Assembly (NCBI GenBank): GCA_007124415.1 | Contig: SLFE01000085.1 | Span: forward strand, 1 to 5,841 | Origin: Waddliaceae bacterium | GTDB taxonomy: Bacteria; Chlamydiota; Chlamydiia; Chlamydiales; SLFE01 | Direction: 5' to 3' | DNA length: 5,841 bases | Shown: positions 1 through 5,841 of the stretch, one piece after another | Layout: each line of letters starts with the position of its first letter | Position numbering within the stretch: the stretch's first letter is position 1 | Program-made: the position numbers and the translations under genes | Notes under the pieces: model-generated | The model's input: the letters and a program-made list of their open reading frames with translations, nothing else | What the model was told of the DNA's origin: nothing | Databases searched by the model: none

Positions 1-903
1 ATCATCGCCAGAATCGATCCCAGGGATTTTGAGATCAGACTCCGGACAGCCGAGGGTAGGCTCGAACAGGCCGAGTCCCAGTACCGGTTTGCCAAAAGAG
101 ACTATGAACGGGCGCTTAGCCTTTGGAAGCAAGATCCCGGAGCGATCAGCCAAAGCCTTCTCGACAGAAAAGAAGAGGATGTCAACCGCTCGAGAGGCGA
201 GGTGGCAGCGCTTGAGTCTGAAGTTGAGGGTGCCGGGGATCAGCTCGACTATACCTATCTTCGTTCTCCTTTTGACGGAATGGTTGTTGCCGTTTATGCC
301 CAGCCTTTCGAGTTTGTCCGGGCCAGGGAGCCTGTAGTCCGCCTGCTCGACACAAGCCAGGTTGAAATGGTGATTGATGTCCCTGAAAGCATCATCACCG
401 AGATTCCTTATGTACAAGACGTCATGGTTCAATTTGACGCTCTTCCGGGTCTTGAGTTTTCCGCTACTGTCAAGGAGATAGGAACAGAGGCTTCCGCCAC
501 AACGCGCACGTTTCCCGTCACTTTGCTTATCGAACAGTCCAAAGATGCCGTTATTATGGCCGGCATGGCCGGCTTTGCCAGGATGAGCGGAGATAGAACC
601 CCGGAGCTGAGCGAAAGAGGGTATCTGGTTCCTACGACTGCGGTATTTTCTGAAATCGACAAGACAAAAAGCTACGTCTGGGTAGTCGATCCCGAAACGA
701 TGAGGCTTAAGCAGAGAGAGGTGCAAAAGGGGGAGCTGGTCGAAAGGGGGATTATGATCACAAAAGGGCTTGCTCAGGGGGAATGGATCGTTACCGCCGG
801 AGTAACGCTTCTTCGAGAGGGGCAGAAAGTGAGCATTCTTCCTGTAAAACTTAACATCCAGGGAGAACAAATCGAGTTGTGGAATCATGAAGAACTTAAT
901 TGA
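1..903 (+). CDS. RND efflux periplasmic adaptor (HlyD/AcrA-type membrane fusion protein), 5'-truncated
   Basis: The frame is open from base 1 to a TGA at 901-903, giving 300 residues. The true start, the signal peptide and most of the first lipoyl half lie upstream; family members are usually about 350-400 aa. Domains in order, in fragment numbering: end of the first lipoyl half (1-10); a short alpha-helical coiled-coil hairpin (about 12-81); second lipoyl half with the typical YLRSPFDG signature (86-93); beta-barrel domain (about 108-190); membrane-proximal domain beginning at LVPTTAVF (209-216) and ending near 290. The hairpin tip carries R37, L41 and GAIS ending at S50, resembling the R-L-S motif that contacts TolC-type channels. 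By family, it bridges the RND pump and the outer-membrane channel in the periplasm. It overlaps the pump gene by 17 bp, which implies co-translation. A GTG at 202 is internal and is not the start. The family call is firm; the exact subfamily (TriA-like, for example) is inference. Confidence 0.95.
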   Translation: MIARIDPRDFEIRLRTAEGRLEQAESQYRFAKRDYERALSLWKQDPGAISQSLLDRKEEDVNRSRGEVAALESEVEGAGDQLDYTYLRSPFDGMVVAVYAQPFEFVRAREPVVRLLDTSQVEMVIDVPESIITEIPYVQDVMVQFDALPGLEFSATVKEIGTEASATTRTFPVTLLIEQSKDAVIMAGMAGFARMSGDRTPELSERGYLVPTTAVFSEIDKTKSYVWVVDPETMRLKQREVQKGELVERGIMITKGLAQGEWIVTAGVTLLREGQKVSILPVKLNIQGEQIELWNHEELN

Positions 904-3900
904 ACTAGCGCTGGAACGAAAAGTCGTCACCTATGTCGTAAGCTTCTTGATTCTTATCGGCGGCATCGCCAGCTTTTTCTCGCTTGGACAGCTTGAAGAT
1001 CCTGTGTTCAGCATTAAAACAGCTGTCATTATCACAAACTACCCTGGAGCTGGTCCTGAAGAAGTCGAACTCGAAGTAACAGACAGGCTCGAGCTTGCGA
1101 TACAGGAATTGTCGCAAGTCAAAGACATTTATTCCATCTCGCGCGCCGGTCAATCATACATCAAGGTGGATATCAAAGACCAATACTGGTCAGAGGAATT
1201 GCCGCAAATCTGGGACGAGCTAAGAAGAAAAATTCACGATGCCGAACCTTTTCTCCCTCCGGAGGCAGGCAAGCCTGCAGTTAATGACGACTTCGGGAAT
1301 GTTTTCGGCTTCGTTCTTGCCGTCACCGGAGAGGGCTACAGCTACAGAGACCTGGAAGAATACGCGAAGCTGATCAAGAAAGAGATTACATTGGTCGAAG
1401 ATGTCGCCCGCGTCAATTTATGGGGAGCTAGGCAAAAGGTTGTCTATGTCGACGTTTCCGAGCAGCAGATTTCCGAGCTCAAATTGACTCCGGAAACGTT
1501 TCTTTCCACATTGAAGAGTCAAAACGAGGTTGTCGACGCAGGATCGGTCGACAACGATCAGGAAAGGTTTAGAATCGCCCCTACAGGAGAGTTTTCCAGC
1601 CCTGAGGAGATAGGAGAGCTGATCATTCGTCCAAGATCGACTGATATCGTCACCAACGCTCTCCATGCCGCTGATTTAATGGGAGGCGTCCAAAATATCA
1701 CCAACCTGATGGAAGAAGAGAGCGAGAGGATCATACAACTCAAAGATATCGCTCGGATCAGGACGGGCTACAGAGAGCCTCCTCACACATTGATGCGCTT
1801 TGACGGCAAACCGGCTATCGGGATCGCCATTGCCGGCACAGACGACTCGAATATTGTAACGGTAGGAAGCAGGCTGGATGATCTTCTGGATCAATTCATG
1901 AGAAAGCTGCCCGTCGGCATCGAAGTGCACAGAGTAGCCTGGCAGTCGGAGATTGTCGATGAAGCTGTCAACGGTTTCCTGGTCAACTTTTTTCAGGCGC
2001 TTGCTATTGTCATGGTTGTGCTGGTGATTCCAAGCGGATTCAGAATCGGAGCGATCATCGGCATCGATCTGATTCTAACGGTGCTGGCAACATTCATTGT
2101 CATGGCGGTTTTGCAAATACCCCTGCAAAGAATGTCTTTGGGAGCATTGATTATCGCGTTAGGGATGATGGTCGACAACTCGATTGTTATCTCGGACAAT
2201 ATCGCCGTCCAGATCAGACAGGGGACCGACAGGATTAAAGCAGCAGTCAACGCCGCCTGTAGCAACTACTTTCCTCTTCTGGCCGCAACCCTTGTCGCCG
2301 TTATGACTTTCTACCCGATTTTCGCCTCTATCGGAAGCACTGGCGAGTATTGCGCCACCCTCTTTATCGTTGTGGCGACAGCTCTGCTTTTGAGCTGGCT
2401 GTTCTCGTTGACGTTGACTCCGTTAAAATGCGTCCAGATGTTGCCGGAGCCTCCAAATGAAGGAGCGAGCGGATCCGCAAGCGAATATGACGGAGCGGTG
2501 TTTCGCGCACTTCGAAAAACCTTGCGCCTAACAATTCGATTTCGTTTTGCGACCGCCATTGTCCTTGTGGCGCTTCTGGCAGGAGCGATTTTCGGCTTCG
2601 CCTTTGTTGAGCAAATGTTTTTTCCCGAATCGACGCGGCCGCAATTGATGGTGGATTATTGGGGCCCCGAAGGGGTCCGCATCCAAAATGTCGACGAAAG
2701 TGTCGCAATGATTGAAGAGGAGTTTCTCAAAAACGAGGCAGTCGAGAGCGTTGCGGCATTCGTCGGCGCGGGGCCGCCCCGTTTTTACCTTCCGGTCGAC
2801 TCGGAGAGGCCTAACCAAAATTATGCCCAGCTCGTTCTCACATTCCACGATTTCCGCGACATTGACGCCTTCATTGAACAGGCAAGCGCCTGGACCGAAA
2901 AAAACGTTCCTCAGGCGATGATCCGTTACCGGAAATATTCGGTCGGCCCCGGAAACCCCTGGCCGTTCGAGCTGCGGATTACAGGACCGGGAGAAGCCAG
3001 CGCCAAAACCCTCCGCTCGCTTGCCAACCGGGTTTCAACTATCGCGGAGGCATCTCCTTACGGGACCGACTGGCGCCTCGATATCATGAACCCTGTTCTG
3101 ATCTATGTCCCTGAATATGATCAAAAGCGGGGAAGGTGGGCATCGGTCACGCGAAACGACCTCGCAAGGGCTTCAAGAAGGAGTTATGATGGCAATCAAG
3201 TGGGCCTTTACCGCGAAGGCGACAGTCTTTATCCCATCATACTAAGAGCCACCGAAAGCGAGAGGCGCGAGCTGCTGAACCAGTTCGGAACGGTGCAAAT
3301 TGCCCCTTCTTTTTCAACGTGGACAGTCCCGGTCGCCCAGGTGATCAGCCGCGCCCAAAGCGCTTGGGAAGATCCGATCATCGCCAGATGGAATAGGAGA
3401 AGGCAAGTGGCGGTGCAGGGCGTCCCGAAGACTGGGGTCACCTTTCCCACATTGAAGGCAAGTGTCAGCTCCGAGATCGATAAAATTAAACTTCCCGCCG
3501 GTTTTAACTTTTTCTGGGACGGAGAAGCCGAAAGCTCCGCCTCTGCGCAAGAACAGCTGATTCCGGGATTGATACCTGCCATAGTTGTGATCCTCATCCT
3601 TTTGGTCCTTGTTTTCAATGCGCTCAGGCCTGTTTTAATTATTCTGATAACCATCCCTTTTGCCTTTATTGGAATCACGCTCGGCCTGCTTGTCTTCAAT
3701 ATTCCCTTCGGTTTTATGGCTCTTCTCGGCGGCATGAGCCTTGCAGGAATGATGAACAAAAACATCGTCGTTCTTTTAGACGAGGCTGAGCAAAATTTAA
3801 AAAGGGGGATGAACAGATACAATGCCATAATCGAAGCATCCGTTTCCCGGGCGCGCCCCGTTCTTCTTGCCGCAGGAACTACGATACTCGGCGTCGCACC

Positions 3901-4036
3901 GCTTCTGCAAGATGTTTTCTGGGTCTCCATGGCTACTACGATTATGGCCGGACTTGCCTTCGGATCACTTTTGACGCTGGTTTGCGTTCCAGTGTTCTAC
4001 GCCATTATCTACAAGGTAAAAGGAGAGCAGTCGTGA
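887..4036 (+). CDS. RND multidrug efflux permease (HAE-1/AcrB superfamily, TriC-like branch)
   Basis: Complete 1049-residue inner-membrane proton/drug antiporter, at the long end of the usual 1020-1050 aa. It shows the duplicated RND plan: TM1 near 13-34, a large periplasmic loop, TM2-6 (about 365-382, 387-410, 415-438, 462-481, 490-512), TM7 (554-573), a second periplasmic loop, and TM8-12 (894-913, 916-937, 942-965, 990-1008, 1018-1042). The opening GQLEDPVFSIKTA, the PGAGPEEVE motif and GYREPP resemble the TriC-like branch more than AcrB/MexB. TM4 has GMMVDNS: D430 matches AcrB D407 and N431 replaces D408. TM10 has K958, matching AcrB K940; R988 matches R971; the T978 position is A995. There are no Met-rich CusA-type features, so organic compounds are likelier substrates than metal ions, but this is inference. 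Residues about 251-281 look like an insertion in the docking subdomain. ATG 887 lies inside the adaptor gene, and no good Shine-Dalgarno precedes it at normal spacing, so translational coupling is likely. Confidence 0.96.
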   Translation: MKNLIELALERKVVTYVVSFLILIGGIASFFSLGQLEDPVFSIKTAVIITNYPGAGPEEVELEVTDRLELAIQELSQVKDIYSISRAGQSYIKVDIKDQYWSEELPQIWDELRRKIHDAEPFLPPEAGKPAVNDDFGNVFGFVLAVTGEGYSYRDLEEYAKLIKKEITLVEDVARVNLWGARQKVVYVDVSEQQISELKLTPETFLSTLKSQNEVVDAGSVDNDQERFRIAPTGEFSSPEEIGELIIRPRSTDIVTNALHAADLMGGVQNITNLMEEESERIIQLKDIARIRTGYREPPHTLMRFDGKPAIGIAIAGTDDSNIVTVGSRLDDLLDQFMRKLPVGIEVHRVAWQSEIVDEAVNGFLVNFFQALAIVMVVLVIPSGFRIGAIIGIDLILTVLATFIVMAVLQIPLQRMSLGALIIALGMMVDNSIVISDNIAVQIRQGTDRIKAAVNAACSNYFPLLAATLVAVMTFYPIFASIGSTGEYCATLFIVVATALLLSWLFSLTLTPLKCVQMLPEPPNEGASGSASEYDGAVFRALRKTLRLTIRFRFATAIVLVALLAGAIFGFAFVEQMFFPESTRPQLMVDYWGPEGVRIQNVDESVAMIEEEFLKNEAVESVAAFVGAGPPRFYLPVDSERPNQNYAQLVLTFHDFRDIDAFIEQASAWTEKNVPQAMIRYRKYSVGPGNPWPFELRITGPGEASAKTLRSLANRVSTIAEASPYGTDWRLDIMNPVLIYVPEYDQKRGRWASVTRNDLARASRRSYDGNQVGLYREGDSLYPIILRATESERRELLNQFGTVQIAPSFSTWTVPVAQVISRAQSAWEDPIIARWNRRRQVAVQGVPKTGVTFPTLKASVSSEIDKIKLPAGFNFFWDGEAESSASAQEQLIPGLIPAIVVILILLVLVFNALRPVLIILITIPFAFIGITLGLLVFNIPFGFMALLGGMSLAGMMNKNIVVLLDEAEQNLKRGMNRYNAIIEASVSRARPVLLAAGTTILGVAPLLQDVFWVSMATTIMAGLAFGSLLTLVCVPVFYAIIYKVKGEQS
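4020..4025 (+). promoter_or_regulatory. Ribosome binding site deciding the GTG start of the outer-membrane factor
   Basis: AAGGAG lies 7 bases before the GTG at 4033, inside the last codons of the permease gene. It selects this GTG over the in-frame ATG at 3982, which would add 17 residues and bury the lipoprotein signal. The GTG start overlaps the permease TGA (GTGA, 4033-4036), a classic termination-reinitiation arrangement. Confidence 0.8.
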
Positions 4037-5457
4037 AAAAGTTACTCACTTTGCTGCTTCCACTTTTGCTTACAGGTTGTTTCAAAGTCGGTCCGAATTT
4101 TCACCCGCCGATGGCACCCGTCCAGAAGGAATGGATGGAATGCGGCGAGCCGGATTTCGATTGCAGCGACGCTGACCTGGCCGATTGGTGGACAGTTTTC
4201 AACGACCCGAAACTTACCGAACTCATAGAAACGGCCAAATGCCAAAACCTTAACCTTAAAACCGCGGCCTTTCGCGTTGTCGCGTCGCGTTACCTGCTTG
4301 CCATTACGGTTGGAGAATGGTTTCCCCAGCTTCAGGAGCTTGTCGGAGACGCCACAAGGACCGGTATCAGTCGCAACGCTCCAAACACGCTTTTTGCCGA
4401 CAGATTTTTTTGGAATTTCAACCTCGGTCTATTAACATCATGGGAAATCGACTTTTGGGGCAAATTTCAAAGGGGAATTGAGTCGGCTAGCGACGACTTG
4501 TGGGCTTCTTACTATAATTACAACGATGTCCTCGTGATTTTGCTCGCAGATGTCGCGTCTTCTTATATCTCAATCAGAACACTTGAAGAACGGATTCAAA
4601 TCCTCAAGCATAATATCAAGATTCAAGCCAGAAGCCTGGAAATTGTCGAGGCCAGATGGCAGGCGGGGGTCGTGACCGAGCTTGACGTGCAGCAAGCCAG
4701 AACGCTTCTTTCTGCAACCCGCGCCAGGCTTCCCGCTCTTGAGGCCGATCTACGCGTAGCCAAAAACGGGCTGTCAGTTCTTTTAGGCGCCGCGCCCGGT
4801 GACATGGACTACTATCTTGACGAACCGGGAACCATTCCTGAAGCCCCCAAGAACATCGTCGTCGGCATCCCCGCTCAAATTTTGTGCAGAAGGCCCGATA
4901 TCAGACAGTCCCTTTACGAGGCTGCCGCTCAAAGCGCCCGCATCGGAGTGGCAACAGCAGAGCTTTATCCCGCCATCTCCATTTCAGGATTTATCGGCCT
5001 TGAATCCAGCGCCGATACAATGTCGACAGCATCGGGAGGAGGGGGGAGCCTGTTCAGTACGGACAGCTTCAACTATTTTTTCAGTCCAAGTTTTGCTTGG
5101 AAGATTTTCAATTACGGCCGTTTGAGAAACCGCGTCAGTTTCGAATATTCCGTTTTCTGTCAACGCATGATTAGTTACCAAAATACTGTTCTGCTCGCTT
5201 ACCGCGAAGTCGAAGACGGCCTGATCACATTTATCAAAACACAAGATGAGGCCGACTTGCTTGCAAAAAGCGTGTCATCGGCGCAAAGGGCTGCAGAGCT
5301 TGCCCGCAATCAGTATGTAGAAGGACTTGACGACTACACCCGAGTGCTCGAAACCGACAGAACCCTAGTCGATCAGGAAGAGCAGCACGCCATCAGCCGC
5401 GGCAACATCGCCTTAAGCCTTATACGGACATACCGGGCACTAGGGGGAGGTTGGTGA
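4033..5457 (+). CDS. Outer-membrane efflux lipoprotein, NodT/TolC-family channel subunit
   Basis: Starting at GTG 4033 the protein is 474 aa, typical for NodT-type outer-membrane factors. It begins MKKLLTLLLPLLLTGC, a short lipoprotein signal whose lipobox (LTGC) places the acylated cysteine at residue 16. Family motifs follow: VGPNFHPP just after the cysteine, DLADWW, WEIDFWG (137-143), the first OEP repeat with the coiled-coil stretch around ARWQAGVVTELDVQQART, RRPDI (286-290), the second repeat with WKIFNYGRLRNRV, YREVEDGL, and the C-terminal QYVEGLDDYTRVLETDR and TYRALGGGW. By family it trimerises into an outer-membrane beta-barrel plus a periplasmic alpha-helical tunnel that receives substrate from the pump and adaptor. 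The alternative start at 3982 is rejected because the signal peptide and ribosome binding site both favour 4033. Cysteines at 37 and 44 in the N-terminal segment are an unusual detail. Gene order adaptor-pump-channel matches a self-contained tripartite operon. Confidence 0.95.
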   Translation: MKKLLTLLLPLLLTGCFKVGPNFHPPMAPVQKEWMECGEPDFDCSDADLADWWTVFNDPKLTELIETAKCQNLNLKTAAFRVVASRYLLAITVGEWFPQLQELVGDATRTGISRNAPNTLFADRFFWNFNLGLLTSWEIDFWGKFQRGIESASDDLWASYYNYNDVLVILLADVASSYISIRTLEERIQILKHNIKIQARSLEIVEARWQAGVVTELDVQQARTLLSATRARLPALEADLRVAKNGLSVLLGAAPGDMDYYLDEPGTIPEAPKNIVVGIPAQILCRRPDIRQSLYEAAAQSARIGVATAELYPAISISGFIGLESSADTMSTASGGGGSLFSTDSFNYFFSPSFAWKIFNYGRLRNRVSFEYSVFCQRMISYQNTVLLAYREVEDGLITFIKTQDEADLLAKSVSSAQRAAELARNQYVEGLDDYTRVLETDRTLVDQEEQHAISRGNIALSLIRTYRALGGGW

Positions 5458-5470
5458 CGGCAAAATTCAG

Positions 5471-5499
5471 TTGTAACAGCCGAGCAAGTGTAGTATAAG
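5471..5499 (+). promoter_or_regulatory. Candidate sigma70-type promoter for the downstream gene
   Basis: TTGTAA (5471-5476; 4 of 6 consensus bases) and TATAAG (5494-5499; 5 of 6) are separated by exactly 17 bases. Transcription would begin near 5506, leaving a leader of about 30 bases that contains the strong ribosome binding site. The site lies between a finished operon and a gene of different composition, where a promoter is expected. It is a consensus match only. Confidence 0.45.
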
Positions 5500-5522
5500 T
5501 AGATTAAATGCACTTCAATAGG

Positions 5523-5531
5523 AAGGAGGTG
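5523..5531 (+). promoter_or_regulatory. Unusually strong Shine-Dalgarno before the right-edge gene
   Basis: AAGGAGGTG is complementary over 9 contiguous bases to the conserved 3' tail of bacterial 16S rRNA. The core ends about 5 bases before ATG 5536. It supports both the start choice and the reality of the short reading frame that follows, and it suggests efficient translation. It is much stronger than anything in front of the permease gene. Confidence 0.75.
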
Positions 5532-5535
5532 TTCT

Positions 5536-5841
5536 ATGAACCCGCACATTCATTCCTGTAACAAATATCCCGAGTATTCCTTTTATGACCGCAGCGTCAT
5601 CCGCGACTTGCCGATTGAAGGAAAGATCTGTATCCTTTTCAATCAAAAATTCGAACAGGCGCCCTACTACTATTTTCATTTCAAATCGGAAAAGTTCTTT
5701 TTTTACCACAACCATCCGGAGAAAATAAAACACTGCCGCAATCGAAAGGCAGTGGAAATTTGCGACAAAAAATTGCAAGAGCTCTACGAACACTTAAAAT
5801 CGGAAAGAAATATTTTTGAAAATAAAATTGCGCTTGAAGAA
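5536..5841 (+). CDS. Unrecognised small aromatic-, His- and Cys-rich protein, 3'-truncated by the window
   Basis: ATG 5536 opens a frame of 102 codons that reaches the window edge with no stop, so the full length is unknown. I do not recognise the protein. There is no signal peptide, lipobox or membrane segment, so it is probably cytosolic. Seventeen of 102 residues are Phe or Tyr, 11 of them within residues 35-57 (for example YYYFHF at 44-49 and FFFY at 54-57). There are 7 histidines (4, 6, 48, 58, 60, 66, 86) and 4 cysteines (8, 32, 67, 76). The HxH pairs at 4-6 and 58-60, plus H66-C67 and C76, could bind a metal, but that is speculation. Residues about 70-102 are charged and look helical. 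It is in the same orientation as the efflux operon, 78 bp downstream, with its own candidate promoter and a very strong ribosome binding site. GC is about 38%, lower than the efflux genes. Nothing links it functionally to efflux. Confidence 0.72.
   Translation, partial: MNPHIHSCNKYPEYSFYDRSVIRDLPIEGKICILFNQKFEQAPYYYFHFKSEKFFFYHNHPEKIKHCRNRKAVEICDKKLQELYEHLKSERNIFENKIALEE

Noticed and set aside
1..12. 12-base match between the window start and 3377-3388 (ATCATCGCCAGA)
   Set aside because: Both copies lie inside coding sequence in different frames, with no flanking similarity; this is chance repetition of common codons.
29..337. 102-codon + strand frame overlapping the adaptor
   Set aside because: It is out of frame with the adaptor reading frame, which carries all the recognisable motifs, and it has no ribosome binding site.
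3229..3930. 233-codon open frame on the minus strand
   Set aside because: It lies wholly opposite the permease gene, whose family motifs are continuous across this stretch. Its translation shows no recognisable domain, so it is a shadow frame.
3982..4032. Upstream in-frame ATG as the channel protein start
   Set aside because: It would put 17 polar and basic residues before the lipoprotein signal and overlap the permease by 55 bp. GTG 4033 has correct Shine-Dalgarno spacing and a clean signal peptide.
5041..5046. Run of six G in the channel gene as a phase-variation tract
   Set aside because: Six bases is short for slippage-driven switching. The run simply encodes part of a Gly-rich loop (GGGGS), and the frame is intact.
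5515..5793. 92-codon minus-strand frame opposite the right-edge gene
   Set aside because: It starts with GTG and has no Shine-Dalgarno before it, whereas the + strand frame has a very strong ribosome binding site and a promoter candidate. Its hydrophobic look follows from the opposite strand's Lys/Glu/Phe codons.

Overview
The window holds most of a tripartite RND efflux operon of a Gram-negative bacterium, all on the + strand, followed by the start of an unrelated small gene. No marker of a particular phylum is visible. The double-membrane architecture (periplasmic adaptor, inner-membrane RND pump, outer-membrane lipoprotein channel) proves only a diderm host. The efflux genes are close to 50% GC in the lines I sampled by hand. 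The last reading frame is about 38% (117 of 306 bases counted).

Layout: positions 1-903 are the 3' part of a HlyD/AcrA-type membrane fusion protein whose start lies upstream of the window. It overlaps by 17 bp the complete RND permease gene (887-4036, 1049 aa). The permease stop codon overlaps the GTG start of the outer-membrane factor (4033-5457, 474 aa, NodT-type lipoprotein), which has its own Shine-Dalgarno. These three are almost certainly one translationally coupled operon. The proteins should form a trimeric proton-driven pump in the inner membrane, an adaptor ring in the periplasm and a TolC-like tunnel in the outer membrane, exporting small molecules. The substrate cannot be read from sequence; no regulator gene is in view.

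A 78-bp gap (5458-5535) follows. It has no convincing terminator, but holds a plausible sigma70-type promoter and a Shine-Dalgarno matching the 16S rRNA tail over 9 bases. These lead into a gene that runs off the right edge (5536-5841, 102 codons seen). Its product is rich in Phe/Tyr, His and Cys and I do not recognise it.

I saw no RNA gene, mobile element, CRISPR array or sizeable repeat. The efflux operon is a known type of system, not a new one. The points worth a second look are an apparent insertion in the pump's docking region, changes in its proton-relay residues, an enlarged adaptor hairpin tip, and the unknown gene at the right edge.
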